Source of the DNA: Petrosia ficiformis
Taxonomy: Eukaryota > Porifera > Demospongiae > Haplosclerida > Petrosiidae
DNA: 64,000 nucleotides
NCBI GenBank assembly: GCA_947044365.1
Contig: OX345641.1
Span: 4,372,460-4,436,459 of the forward strand
Direction: 5' to 3'
Each line of letters starts with the position of its first letter. Position 1 is the first letter of the stretch. Under the pieces are notes generated by a model. That model was not told the DNA's origin. It searched no databases and saw only the letters and a program-made list of their open reading frames with translations. Made by a program: the position numbers and the translations under genes. Below, in pieces: positions 25,701-33,541 of the stretch.

Positions 25701-28700
25701 GAAAAGTTTTAAAATTTAGGCTCCCTAGAGGTTGTTCCTCTACTACCATAATAATACAGGACACTTTAACTGCTTTACAGTAGCCTTCATAAGTAGTGAT
25801 TGTCTGTTAATATTGTCTTTATACTTGTAGTAAGTGTACATGTACAATGTAGATGCATTTGGCCAGCCTTCCAAATCAACTTGCTCACTTTCACAAATTT
25901 TCTAAATTAAAAGCCTGATTTAAACTACGAGTTACATGTAACAGTACAATTATTTATAGCATGGATTAATGCTTGAACAATTGTAATTAACTTCTTGTTC
26001 ACGAAATGTTAATTATAAAACTAATATAGTATAATTATCATTTATCATTAAAATTGTATTTCATTTCTAGTGTAACCCCATTCTTGATTTTCCTGACTCG
26101 CTATTGGATGATAATGAATCATCAGTAGAACCTCATATCACTGAAGATAAAGGGGAAGATGGAGAAGAAGGAGAAGAGGAAGAGGAGGGTGTTATTAAGG
26201 ATCCTGCTACTGAGATTTTATCTCCAAACTATCCTTTAATTACAGTAGAGTGACTCCATAAATATGAGAACTACAATGTACATTGTACATGTACATGTAC
26301 ATACTGTATATACATGTACATGTACATGTACATGTATAACCTGTAACTACATGTACTATAAGTACACATGTACACATACATACATGTACATGTACATGTA
26401 TATGCTAATAAAACATCACCATACAGTAACAGTAAATACACTGTGAGTATAGTATAGTAATTAATTTCTCATTACTATGGTGTTGAATTGACAAGTACAA
26501 TGTATATCAATTACTGTTAATACTACTGTAGTACAGAAATGAAACTACTGAGTAATTACTATACTGTTTGGTGACTTTATTGACATATACTGTAGCATTA
26601 ATTACAACAATAAAAAATTTTTCATTTTGTCCATACTGTTAAGTCAAAATTTCTCTTGTTTTATATACAAACACGTATAGACATTAGATCGTCTCCTGTG
26701 GTATGTTCGATTGGTTCATTCATTGGATTATTATAATGGTTCATTATTTTCTGATGAAGATAATATGCCTCATAGATGTGGTATCATATCTACCAGACCA
26801 AAACCTCCTGATACAGTTACTAGTGAAGAAGGTAAATATTTTCTGGATATTGGATAATCAATCTTATGATGGTTTGAACTAATTAAATACTAGCTATTAG
26901 ACGGGAAGCCAACAATTTTTGTTAGTCTTAAATACAGCATAAGTCAATAAATTGTCACCATACAGTAACAATAATCACCAGTAATTACCTTAGTTCTACT
27001 GTCAGTATAGTATAGTAATTACTGTCTCATTACTGTTGTGTTCAATTGACAAGTACACTAATTACTATCAAAACTACATGTACTGTGGAACTACTGTAGT
27101 CTGATAATGGAACTACTGAGTAATTACTATACTGTATGGTGACTTTTTATTTACATGTACAATGTACTAACCTTAGTCTGCTTTTGAAGAAAATGACTGA
27201 ATACTTCATGATTCATTAGATTCATTGTCTCCATAGCGGGTTATGATTGTACCAGTGTAATTATAAGCTCATATGGCACACTACTGGCTCAAAAACCTTC
27301 TTATATGGCACTGCACAGTTCTCTATTAGTTCATTGGCTCAATATCAATGGCACACACACTAACCCACTGTTGAGCCAATTTGGCCCAAGCACTATACAT
27401 GTATATGTAATTACATGTACATGTGTGTACATGTATATAATTGTGACTTCACTTAGTTTTGAAACTAATCCATTTTTGATTTAGATATACCAATCAAACA
27501 CCTGATGTGTTTGATGTTAATGTACATGTATTATATTTAGTGTTATAATTGTATACTATTATATACATGAACATGTAAATACCTGTGTATTTATAATTAT
27601 AATAATTTGAGCTTGTTCTCCATATGTACATGTATACATATATGACATTATGTGTATGTATTACATGTACTTATCATTATAGTCGGTGAATATATTAAAC
27701 AAATGAATGGAAAAATAAATCCATTGTTGGTGGAGAAGAAAGAACTTACTGATGAGGAGTTAGAAAAACTAGGGAAAAGAGTTGAAGAAACATATCCTAA
27801 ATCATCATAATTATATACATGTATACATGTAAGGAATGGAAATCTTAGGTGATACATGTACATATACTGTAATGTAATTCAGCATAGTTACACACTTAAA
27901 AATAGTCTACTTTACACATGTAAGCACTGTAATAAGAATCTTACTGTTGCTTAACATTCAAAAATGCATGTACTTTGTAAAATATTCTTGGATAGCAGAA
28001 ACATGTAACTTGTAAATTCATTCATATAGACTGTACATGTATATCTACTTGTATGACAGACAGACAACACTGAGTTATACATACTGGTAATTACATGTAC
28101 ATGTACATGCACATGAATCTGCAAACCAGAATAATGAAAAATTCGTTCAATAGTACATGTACACATGTACTTAGCACCGAGTGTATTTATAAAAATACAT
28201 GTACATGTACATATGCATATACAATGTACTACATGCTGTGCATGTATGAATAATTTCTGTCTAAAGTTTTTTTTAATAACCTGGAGGTCCTTAACTAACA
28301 ATTCCCATACTGAAGTAGAGAAGTTTATTGAAGTCAATACTGAGAAATTAGGTGAGAATAAGTATCTTTGTCCTCTAAGTGGAAAGAAGTTTCGTGGACC
28401 TGATTTTGTGCGCAAACACATCCTGAACAAACACAAGGAAGCTATTAATGAAGTGAAGAGTGAGGTAAATGAGAAACAGATATGTTCATACACGTACATA
28501 CACATACATACAAGGCCAGGTTTCACCTAAACAGTGAATTACCTACATGTATACTCCCATATTTCATGACTGTATTCATATCTCATCCGAAATATCTTGT
28601 TCACAAACATGGACACTGTTATTTTCTTTTTTTACAATAAGATATGCATCAGTCCAAAACTGTTGCTGCCATGTAGATTTGCCATCACCAGTTGTGCATA

Positions 28701-31700
28701 TCTTAAAAGTATATACAAACTGTACTTGTGCAGTCAGACAATAGTGTAGTCTGCAAAGCCTGACAAACCTAGTGTATGCTCCACTGCTATTGCTAGCAAA
28801 CATTTGTAACCAAAGGTTACAATGGACACTAAAGAGTTTTAGCAGCTTAAACTCAGCGAGGAGTGCCAAGAGCTCGCTACTATTAATGACTTTATAAGGG
28901 TCCTTTCCATTTTAAAAGATAGCCTTTAATGAGGTCACTAAGAGAACAAGTGTATATAGAGAAAAAAGTATCCCTATGACTGCTTTGTGGTGTCCAGCAT
29001 TCAGTAATCATGGCTGACTTCAGTTATCATGCCTGAAACACATCAGCCTACTATAGTTATTATTTCGATTATCTACTTTCCTTACCTTTTTTTAAGGACC
29101 TTCTAGAACTCTAGAAATATATTTCAGGAAGAATGGCCAGCTATTAGTTCCAGCTTCTACATAAGCTAGTAAAGCTACAGCTTTCTTTCTGCTGCTCTCA
29201 GTGCTCTGTAGAGCTTGAGCGAACGTTCTATTACGCGCCACGCCCATTAATTGACCGAGCACCCCGGAACAACGTAACTTCCTTAACTACGTATACAACG
29301 CATACTCACGTAAGGGACACAAGAATATATGTATATATATATATACAGTGGTTCTCAAAAAAAACTTGTGAGTTTTGCGCGATAGCTTCAGAGAGCTGCT
29401 AATGAACACTAATTGTTTTTGCGCTAAATTATCTCGAGAATGTCAATTACTTGCGTGAGGTCACTCGAGACACTCCCCGTGTTTATATTGTGTGGTCTCA
29501 AAAGGAGTGGTGTGAAACCTCAATGTTTCTTTAGTGGTTTAGACAATAATATTTCTATATTAACAGTATTAATAGTATATAGTATAATACATTGTCAATG
29601 CATATTTTTGTCAATTTCTCACGTATGATACGCGAGCGTTTACACGCGCGTATGCCCATTGCAAATATTGAAAACATTTGCGCGTTAGCGTTCAATTGCG
29701 CGTGGCTTTCTCGTGAACTCGCAAGTTTCTTTTGAGAACCACTGTATAAACATACATCAAACCCGTGGGAAAGCAATCATAGGCATGGCCCTACGGGACA
29801 TAAAAACCTTTTCCCCATAATTAGATCTATTAATGAATAATTCCTTTGAAGTTTTCCTTGTTAATGAGGTGTCTCAATCAGATAGATACCTGCTAGCAGG
29901 TATCTAGATACCTAGGTCCAAAGTTCAAGGAAACAATTTTGTTAATGAGAGAATTAATACATTAACACAAAATGAAATACAAGGAAGCTGAATATAATAA
30001 TGAGCAAATCAGCAAAAAAATTAGTGTCCTCAATTATTTATTGTAGATATTAACAACAGAACATCCAGTTATCTGCATAGTAGGAAATCCAAATGGTGCA
30101 GATTTACATGCTTCTTGTGGAGCAAAAGAACCAACTGACATATTTTCATTAGATGGACCAGGTGGAATATTTTCTTGCTCTTTAAATGGTACAAGATCCA
30201 TGAATTTTGACTTTTTGGTACTACTAGGCCTAGATACTTGCAATATATTCGAAACATCCTGGTACTGTTCTTTACTCATTCTCTTATATGCCATCAACGC
30301 TCCTGTGACCTGTAACATTCATTATCACTTGCTCATCAACACCTCTTCGAAAAAGACGTGTTGCTGCAGTGACTCTGAGTGAATGATTAGTTTTATAGCC
30401 AGTGATTCCTGCACTTTCACATAGACGCTTCACAGTTGACCCTAATGGATTATGTCCAACAGGCTCCCAAGAATACCAGCATTCCTCAGTGAACTTGCGA
30501 AGTGGAGTCAAATAGAAGGCATTTTCTGGTCTATTGATTGGACACTTTGAACAATAGAGCTTATAGAGACGAACAAAACGTGATTGATAAGAATTTGCAT
30601 AGTGAACAACACTCTTCGATTGAACTTTTCTGTGTTTGAGTCCTCCAGGATTGTTCTTCGAGACGTCTTCATAATATTTCAGATAAGGTGTTTGACCAGG
30701 GGCCTCAACTAGCTCAAACTCCTGTGCTCCTGTCCACTCGAAGTGCAAAATATAATCCACACATCCATACAATTGTATCCAAAAGACATTGTGGATCTTT
30801 GTCACCCAACAAACCCTTCTCCCATAGCAGTTCCTCATCACTGGCTAGAATGGGTTCAGCCTGCTTCTTCTTTGTACCAACTCCTTGTGAAAGTAACTGC
30901 TTCATTTCACTATCCTTCAGAAAAAAGAACTCGCGATCAGAGAAAAAATCAATGGCATCTCCAGTCTCCTCCCGAAGATAATGCTGAATGCCACACAGAA
31001 TCTGATGTAGAGTGTTACCAGTGTAAGGCTTACCATCATTACGCCTTATCTCAACAATGAACCTACTGAGCCACTTGCAAAGATTGGCCTTACTCATCTC
31101 GGCAAGCTTGCTAGGGCATTCATCAAGTGTTTCAGCAATCTTTATTCTGTTTAATCGCCAACTCATCCATACCCATGAGCCCACTTAGTCTGTAGCCTGG
31201 TCTTCTGAGGCACAGCCTCCAATACTTTAGCTTGTAGTTCGGACACTGGCCGCACTAGTTTGACTCCTAGTCACTCTTCTACTTGCTACATACGAGCAGC
31301 TAGTACTTGTACTAGGTGGATCTACAGTATTAGACTTTACTTGATGCTCCTCAAACTGCTGAGAAGCAGCTAATAAGAGAGAGTCTATTTCATCTTCCAT
31401 CTTCAGACTTTTACACCGTAGTTATGACAACAGTGACGTAAAAGGCTTAATTTAATGTACCTATGACAGCAGTGACACAAACTAGTGCAATTAGCATAGT
31501 TGTGGTAGGTCTAAATCAGTTAGATGGCCTCTGTGTCGGTATCTCAGGAATTTAGATAGCTCGCTTCGCTCGATATCTAATATCCTGAGATACCTCCACC
31601 TCGGTTATCTAACCTATATTTATTATCTTGTTATCATTACTAATTCACAATGCATTTTTTTTTACTCTTCATAGACTGAGTATTTCAATAATTATCTTAA

Positions 31701-33541
31701 AGATTCTGATCGTCCTGTGCCTCTTGATGGTAGTGCTGTAATATCAGGATCTGTTGGTACAGCTCCTGCTGGAGAGGGTGATGGTGTGATTGGGAGATCT
31801 GAAGAAAAGGTTGGACCTCCTTCAGGAGGACCTGTTGGTTGGAGGGGATCAGAACAGATGATGATGCCAGGTTTGTAACATTATTCTTGTTGTAATTTAT
31901 TTTTGTAGTATTTGTATAGCATACACTGTTTTATATACATTATACTATTATGTACAAAGTGTATCTTCATTGTAGATGTGTAATTAATGTATAGACTTTG
32001 TAATTTACGATGTAATTAATTACACATCTACAATGTACATGTATTTACAATTATACACATGTTCTTCCCTATCTGTCTGTCTGTCTACGAGTCTCTCTCT
32101 GTCTGTTTCTCTCTCTCTCTGTCTCTTTCTCCTGTTTCTGATGGAAGAAAAATCTGATCAAACTCTTGAACATACATGTAAATGTAAATGCTAGCAATAT
32201 TTGGCTGTTTAGTGCAGGAAACCATTGAAATAATGTGTCTCGTGGATTCAATGCCTTGATGAAATTGCCTTAAAAAGAACTTTAAATCCATTGAAATTTG
32301 TTTTTCTCACTTACAAATGTAATTGTTATTAGACATTTTATTACAATCATATTTTATCTATTAGTGTGCCATCTGCTATAACTGTTATCTATACTATAAA
32401 AATGGCTGAATGTGTACTGAAGTACGTGTACATGTACATGTATAACAATCCCCCATGTACATGTATTGTATATCATTCCTTCACATGTAGGATTCCCTAA
32501 CATGAGAATGGGATTTGATCCCAGAGGAAGAATGAGAGGTCAGCGACGACCACCAAGAGGAAGGTACATGTATGTGTATGTGTAGGGTTTCCTCCATAAA
32601 TTTGTCTTAGTGCTCAAGTGGGTGTGGGTAGTTATTTAATCTGAAATATGGGCGTGGTTAACGAGACAAACGGCCAAGATTTTACTGCTACATTCCCTCA
32701 GAAGAATTCAGACCTAAACAAAGTTGATATTCTAGAAGGTTAAGGCTCTGTCCAACTTGGCCTGTAGTCACAGTTCTTTATTCCATGTGGAAATAGCAAA
32801 ATGATTGTATTGACAAAGATGGGCGTGATCGCTAAAGATGGTCGAGTTGTATCAAATTCTCCTGGCTTCATAGATGTTAGGAAAGGCTAGAAGCTTGCTT
32901 CGAAGTTAGCATAAGGACTGGTGAGTATGTAGACAAATCCTCAAGTTCAGTTTTACAAATGTGAAGCTTCAGTTTTCTTGGTGAATACTTACTTGACAGT
33001 CAAATTTTCCGTTACATAAACCGTTTCGTATATCGTTTTTACGATCTATCACTGAATATTTAATTACCGTTTAAACTGACTTTTGACGAGGATTTAGTGT
33101 ACTACGGAGCTAGAACGGTCGTACTACAAAACGTAATGTTTTTATTGACATATACTGTAACACATGTTAATGATGGGTGTGGCTTCCTGTTTTGAGTAAA
33201 AGCGCGTTAAACAGCGCGCATAACACGCTTTGGAGGAAACCTTGTGTATGTGTGCATGCAAATTCATTACATACCCAACACTTCATATTTGATAACTTGC
33301 ATTCATTGCAAAATACAGTGCATATTTACAGCCGTATAGGTAGTATGATGCATTATGATTAAATTTTTTAGGGCCCTTAGTGCATGCACAAAGCAATCAT
33401 AAGAATACTTTATTCTCCATTAATATTTTATCTTCTTTTGGTATTAATTACTTACATTCTTTTTACAGAGGAGGAAGAGGAGGTGGAAGGAGAAGATTGA
33501 TGCAGTATGATGATCTTGATGCACCTTCTGATATGTACTGA
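2684..33541 (+). CDS. SRRT: ARS2/Serrate RNA effector protein (18 exons)
   Basis: ARS2 is a nuclear cap-binding-complex partner that directs capped RNAs to miRNA, histone-mRNA, snRNA and decay pathways. Exons: 2684-2940, 3392-3526, 3691-3903, 8133-8437, 11808-11902, 12268-12364, 15013-15176, 24390-24497, 24967-25028, 25229-25307, 25367-25624, 26071-26244, 26681-26831, 27683-~27780, ~28321-28464, 31675-31870, 32491-32563, 33469-33541. The phases agree and give about 893 codons (human ARS2 is about 876). In order: an Arg/Asp/Glu-rich N-terminus ([20 protein letters not shown]); the conserved Serrate N-domain ([15 protein letters not shown] to [10 protein letters not shown]); an acidic spacer; an RRM-like region (exons 8-11, VNRDLTRRV); the helical block [16 protein letters not shown]; a zinc finger [17 protein letters not shown] (C~749, H~765, H~770); an Arg/Gly tail; and the end [11 protein letters not shown]. 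The exon 14 donor is not canonical (see findings). The exon 3 acceptor is NAGNAG (3691 or 3694). Confidence 0.93.
4036..4075. repeat. (AT)n microsatellite
   Basis: A pure AT dinucleotide run of about 40 bp in SRRT intron 3. Similar runs occur at 22739-22780, 35522-35549 and 50950-51010. Confidence 0.9.
4085..4602 (+). mobile_element. Non-autonomous Tc1-type element with decayed captured ORF (copy A)
   Basis: Its ends read AGTATATGTCAATAAAAA on the left and TTATTGACATATACTGT on the right, an inverted pair matching the termini of the abundant MITE in this gene. The inside (about 4239-4440) aligns with the open frame at 11037-11309 and with 32640-32930: GGGTGTGG, ACCAAGATTTCACTG, GGTCACAGTTCTTTATTC, TTGACAAAGATGGGCGTG. 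Frameshifts and deletions have destroyed the frame here. The right part (4470-4580) also aligns with 33030-33140. Confidence 0.65.
5092..5165 (-). pseudogene. Ectopic copy of SRRT exon 17 (antisense, in intron 3)
   Basis: The reverse complement reproduces SRRT exon 17 with part of its flanking introns (about 5012-5190). It is 74 bp instead of 73, sharing with the 48723-48796 copy the extra G in the CCTAGGAGG context that shifts the frame. It abuts the MITE at 5188-5386, just as the 48723 copy abuts a MITE at 48484-48706, so exon and MITE were copied together. Confidence 0.85.
5188..5386. mobile_element. Tc1-type foldback MITE, copy 1
   Basis: Palindromic MITE with ends ACAGTACAAGTCAATAAAAA and TGACTGACATATACTGT. 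The inside is built from AGTAATTACT, CAGTAGTTTCATTT, TAATTGG/AGTATTCTTGTCAATTCAAC and TAATTACTGTTACTGTATGG units. At least seven more copies lie in the window. It has no coding capacity; mobilisation in trans by a Tc1/mariner transposase is inferred from the termini. Confidence 0.75.
5870..6140. repeat. TACATG/TGTATACTG minisatellite
   Basis: Tandem units of about 24-30 bp (GTATACTGTCATGTACATGT, with ACAGGTATGTG variants) are repeated roughly eight times and end in a palindromic stretch around 6040-6095. All six frames stay fairly open because the unit contains few stops, which explains the overlapping spurious frames here. Confidence 0.8.
7000..7390 (+). repeat. Dispersed repeat, partner of 61335-61680
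   Basis: It aligns in the same orientation with 61335-61680. Shared blocks include TTTGTTGGATGTGGTC, TTTGATTCAAGTGTC, CCTTTGATGTTACTTTGAA, a GTGATGTGTATACTTG block and an AGAGAC/AAAGGGATGYTGGGAG block. No open frame is conserved between the two. Class unknown. Confidence 0.65.
7919..8016 (+). mobile_element. tRNA-derived SINE fragment
   Basis: A B-box-like GGTTCGAATCC in a TGGGTTCGAATCCCA stem is followed by CACCTGAGGCAACTC, T-rich DNA and TTTGCCTCAGGTGTC plus a (TTTC)n tail. The same tail (GACACCTGAGGCA with (GAAA)n) appears inverted at 11737-11781. No complete tRNA cloverleaf is present, so this is a SINE 3' part and not a tRNA gene. Confidence 0.5.
8765..9022. repeat. Foldback (inverted) repeat
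   Basis: Left arm GATAAAAGACACAAAAGG ... GACTTGGCAACAGA ... TAGTCTC and right arm GAGACTACCTATGTCTGTTG ... CTTTTTGTCTTTTATC are imperfect reverse complements of about 75 bp around a 100-bp centre that is itself partly palindromic. Probably a MITE; no target duplication was identified. Confidence 0.55.
9132..9263 (+). pseudogene. Short open frame, possible decayed exon
   Basis: An ATG-started 43-residue frame (start [19 protein letters not shown]) shows non-random composition: a VKW-DKG-H-G-ED pattern, then [13 protein letters not shown]. It then runs into stops, and Lys/Glu-rich sequence continues in other frames to about 9600. It could be the first exon of a transposon-linked gene. I do not recognise the family. 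Confidence 0.2.
9620..10072. repeat. ACC/ACT trinucleotide array
   Basis: About 450 bp of ACC, ACT and CCA triplets with rare ACA/ATT variants, ending in (ACA)n. Frames through it read poly-Thr, Pro/Leu, poly-Val or Gly/Ser, depending on strand and frame. These long frames follow from the triplet composition; none has a supported start or splice context. Confidence 0.9.
10868..11440 (-). mobile_element. Captured-ORF element, copy B (open frame retained)
   Basis: The left end reads ACAGTATATGTCAACG, as in copy A and the MITEs. The body is homologous to 4085-4602 and 32640-33150. In the minus direction it carries an open frame at 11309-11037 (next entry). The outer right end is not clearly defined. 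Confidence 0.55.
11037..11309 (-). CDS. Unknown 91-residue captured exon
   Basis: The frame opens at the ATG complementary to 11307-11309 and stays open for 91 codons to a good donor (GTGAGT, complement of 11031-11036). The protein starts [18 protein letters not shown], continues through a [20 protein letters not shown] segment, and ends [14 protein letters not shown]. It is soluble with no membrane segment. Diverged, broken copies at 4239-4440 and 32648-32930 share the same frame in part, and both keep the FTKMGV-like segment. I do not recognise the domain. It could be a host gene fragment spread by a Tc1-type element. Confidence 0.35.
11737..11781 (-). mobile_element. SINE tail fragment
   Basis: (GAAA)n followed by GACACCTGAGGCA is the reverse complement of the tail at 7985-8016. 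It lies just before SRRT exon 5 (11808), so it may sit inside or beside the branch-point region. Confidence 0.45.
11912..12086. mobile_element. Tc1-type foldback MITE, copy 2
   Basis: It runs from CTACAGTATAAGTAAATAAA through TAGTAATTACTGTAGTGTTC, AATTGACAAGTACACCAATT and ATACTGCATGGTGACTTTTT. Same family as 5188-5386 but more diverged, in SRRT intron 5. Confidence 0.65.
12365..15012 (+). other. SRRT intron 6
   Basis: 2.6 kb without a supported gene. It contains the triplicated MITE and many TACATGTACATG motifs. The frames at 14230-14635 overlap on opposite strands and show no domain. A pyrimidine-rich ATATCTTACAG ends the intron. Confidence 0.6.
13396..13735. mobile_element. Tc1-type MITE, copy 3, with triplicated left end
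   Basis: The left terminal block (TATAAAAAGTTACCATACAG TACAGTAATTACTTGCAATG, then TAGTACATGTACATG) is repeated three times in tandem at about 13396-13570 in units of 60-70 bp. The rest of the MITE continues normally to ATATGGTGACTTTTTATTGA at about 13730. The units are nearly identical, so the triplication is recent. Confidence 0.75.
16802..16870. repeat. 33-bp-arm hairpin
   Basis: The arm GGTTTGTACTGACTTTGCAG followed by AGCTTGCTTAATA is mirrored around a CTT loop with one mismatch. It lies directly downstream of the DDE fragment and duplicates and inverts its flank, so it is likely a scar of rearrangement. Confidence 0.85.
16877..17077 (-). pseudogene. Tc1/mariner transposase, DDE fragment
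   Basis: It encodes 66 residues with the Tc1 signatures [12 protein letters not shown] (second catalytic Asp region) and [12 protein letters not shown]. It then breaks in what would be the NPIEN segment: after SPDLN the frame reads HSQ and stops, although LIEND-like sequence follows in another frame. N-terminal and first-Asp parts are missing. Not functional. Confidence 0.8.
17993..18319 (-). pseudogene. Tc1-like transposase, N-terminal helix-turn-helix
   Basis: 108 residues: [20 protein letters not shown] (first HTH), [19 protein letters not shown] (second), then the linker [20 protein letters not shown]. This is the paired-type DNA-binding region of Tc1-family transposases. The catalytic domain does not follow in frame; the frame runs to a stop at 17993. 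It is the transposase start of the 16098-18649 element. Confidence 0.8.
18866..19020 (+). pseudogene. Tc1-like transposase fragment (plus strand)
   Basis: The plus-strand frame reads [20 protein letters not shown], then [22 protein letters not shown], a stop (TGA) where a second Trp is expected, and RTPPES. It is the catalytic core around the second Asp only. Its orientation is opposite to the other Tc1 fragments nearby, so the nest contains an inversion or an independent insertion. Confidence 0.75.
19581..19808 (-). CDS. Orphan spliced exon, unknown protein
   Basis: On the minus strand a 228-bp exon is framed by a strong acceptor (TTTTTATCCCTTCTCCAG) and a consensus donor (GTGAGT). It is open throughout (75 codons): [60 protein letters not shown] and so on. 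It ends 86 bp from the pogo-like element. No partner exon was found, since DNA upstream on this strand is that transposon. It could be a transduplicated host exon or part of a gene cut by insertion. I do not recognise the fold. Confidence 0.3.
19894..22738 (-). mobile_element. Pogo/Tigger-like DNA transposon
   Basis: 2.85 kb. The termini GCGTAACTCACCAATAGTCG (left) and, inverted at the right, GCGTAATTCACCAATTCTCG agree at all but three of these 20 positions. Each is flanked by TA (19892-19893, 22739-22740), inside AT microsatellite DNA at both sides. It carries one transposase gene with a single obvious break, so it is a fairly young copy. It sits in SRRT intron 7, antisense to SRRT. Confidence 0.8.
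20348..22637 (-). pseudogene. Pogo/CENP-B-like DDE transposase, one frameshift
   Basis: It starts at 22637 ([17 protein letters not shown]), with a basic region and an HTH segment ([19 protein letters not shown]). The catalytic core has YNVDESG (Asp 1), [14 protein letters not shown] (Asp 2) and [20 protein letters not shown] (Asp 3), followed by [10 protein letters not shown]. The C-terminus has a long Lys/Glu coiled region (20530-20790), then a Cys-rich PHD/RING-like tail (ECAICFG ... [15 protein letters not shown]). The frame shifts near 21910: the upstream frame runs GCRNASGS and stops, and the downstream frame resumes at [20 protein letters not shown] small deletion fits, since the usual hydrophobic linker is missing. 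All three catalytic Asp are kept. Confidence 0.85.
22850..23347 (-). pseudogene. Tc1-like transposase, N-terminal and first-Asp part
   Basis: It reads from 23347: HTH ([37 protein letters not shown]), an in-frame stop, then [20 protein letters not shown], a WAQKHLQTV segment and [20 protein letters not shown] (first catalytic Asp). It stops before the second Asp at the AT-rich edge of the pogo-like element. Probably the transposase of the outer shell element, cut by the pogo insertion. Confidence 0.75.
24086..24276. mobile_element. Tc1-type foldback MITE, copy 4
   Basis: It runs from GCAATAAAAACTCTCCATAC through AGTAATTACTCAGTAG, TAATTGGTGTACTTG and AACTAAGGTAATTACTGT to ATGGTGACTTTTTATTGC. 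It ends about 110 bp before SRRT exon 8. Confidence 0.75.
24760..24865. mobile_element. Tc1-type MITE, copy 5 (half)
   Basis: Only the left half is present (CACCATACAGTACAGTAATT, ACTCAGTAGTTTCTACAG, TAATTGGTGTACC), followed by unrelated DNA and a degraded GGTGAGAAG. Truncated copy between SRRT exons 8 and 9. Confidence 0.65.
26403..26592. mobile_element. Tc1-type foldback MITE, copy 6
   Basis: Starts GCTAATAAAACATCACCATA, runs through GTGTTGAATTGACAAGTACA and ends GGTGACTTTATTGACATATA plus CTGTA. SRRT intron 12. Confidence 0.7.
26932..27152. mobile_element. Tc1-type foldback MITE, copy 7
   Basis: Starts ACAGCATAAGTCAATAAATT, runs through AGTTCTACTGTCAGTATAG and ends [24 protein letters not shown] intron 13. 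Confidence 0.7.
28941..29815 (+). mobile_element. Interspersed repeat with nested MITE, partner of 1-490
   Basis: It is the inverted counterpart of 1-490: AGAACAAGTGTATATAGAGA, CCTATGACTGCTTTGTGGTG, CTTCCTTAACTACGTATAC and CCCGTGGGAAAGCAATCATA. A 399-bp MITE (29346-29744) interrupts it. Where the copy at 1-490 simply has a TATATA run, this copy carries the insertion. SRRT intron 15. Confidence 0.7.
29346..29744. mobile_element. 399-bp MITE with CAGTGGTTCTCAA termini
   Basis: Terminal inverted repeats of about 29 bp (CAGTGGTTCTCAAAA then AAACTTG) are flanked by TATA on both sides. The inside is rich in TGCGCG/CGCGTA. The terminal sequence resembles hAT-type ends, but the flanks fit a TA target duplication better than an 8-bp one, so the superfamily is open. 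Confidence 0.7.
30034..31400 (-). pseudogene. Crypton-like tyrosine recombinase, broken
   Basis: It starts near 31400 ([20 protein letters not shown]) and continues through three or more frame breaks. The 31184-30714 piece has an N-terminal SAM-like region ([20 protein letters not shown]). The 30841-30284 piece has the catalytic domain: [20 protein letters not shown] with the HxxR box, then TGHRSVDG. The 30318-30034 piece continues [17 protein letters not shown], where the nucleophile Tyr is expected. This architecture is typical of DUF3504/Crypton-type recombinases also domesticated in ZMYM/KCTD1-type genes. Frame breaks near 30735, 30300 and 31190 make it a pseudogene. Antisense in SRRT intron 15. 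Confidence 0.8.
31538..31594. repeat. Palindrome, GGTATCTCAGGA arms
   Basis: A 57-bp imperfect hairpin: GGTATCTCAGGA-TTAGATA, mirrored around CGCTTCGCT. It lies beyond the 5' end of the recombinase relic. Related GATACC repeats occur at 29881-29912 on the other side of the relic, so both may be element ends. Confidence 0.7.
32640..33150 (+). mobile_element. Captured-ORF element, copy C (in SRRT intron 17)
   Basis: It aligns with 11309-10868 (inverted) and with 4239-4602. It begins ATGGGCGTGGTTAACGAGAC, has a frame-ending TAA within the open region (about 32741), and ends TTTTTATTGACATATACTGT. It sits between SRRT exons 17 and 18. The two downstream copies of this intron (39982-40343, 48797-49178) lack it, so it was inserted into this copy or lost from the others. 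Confidence 0.65.
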
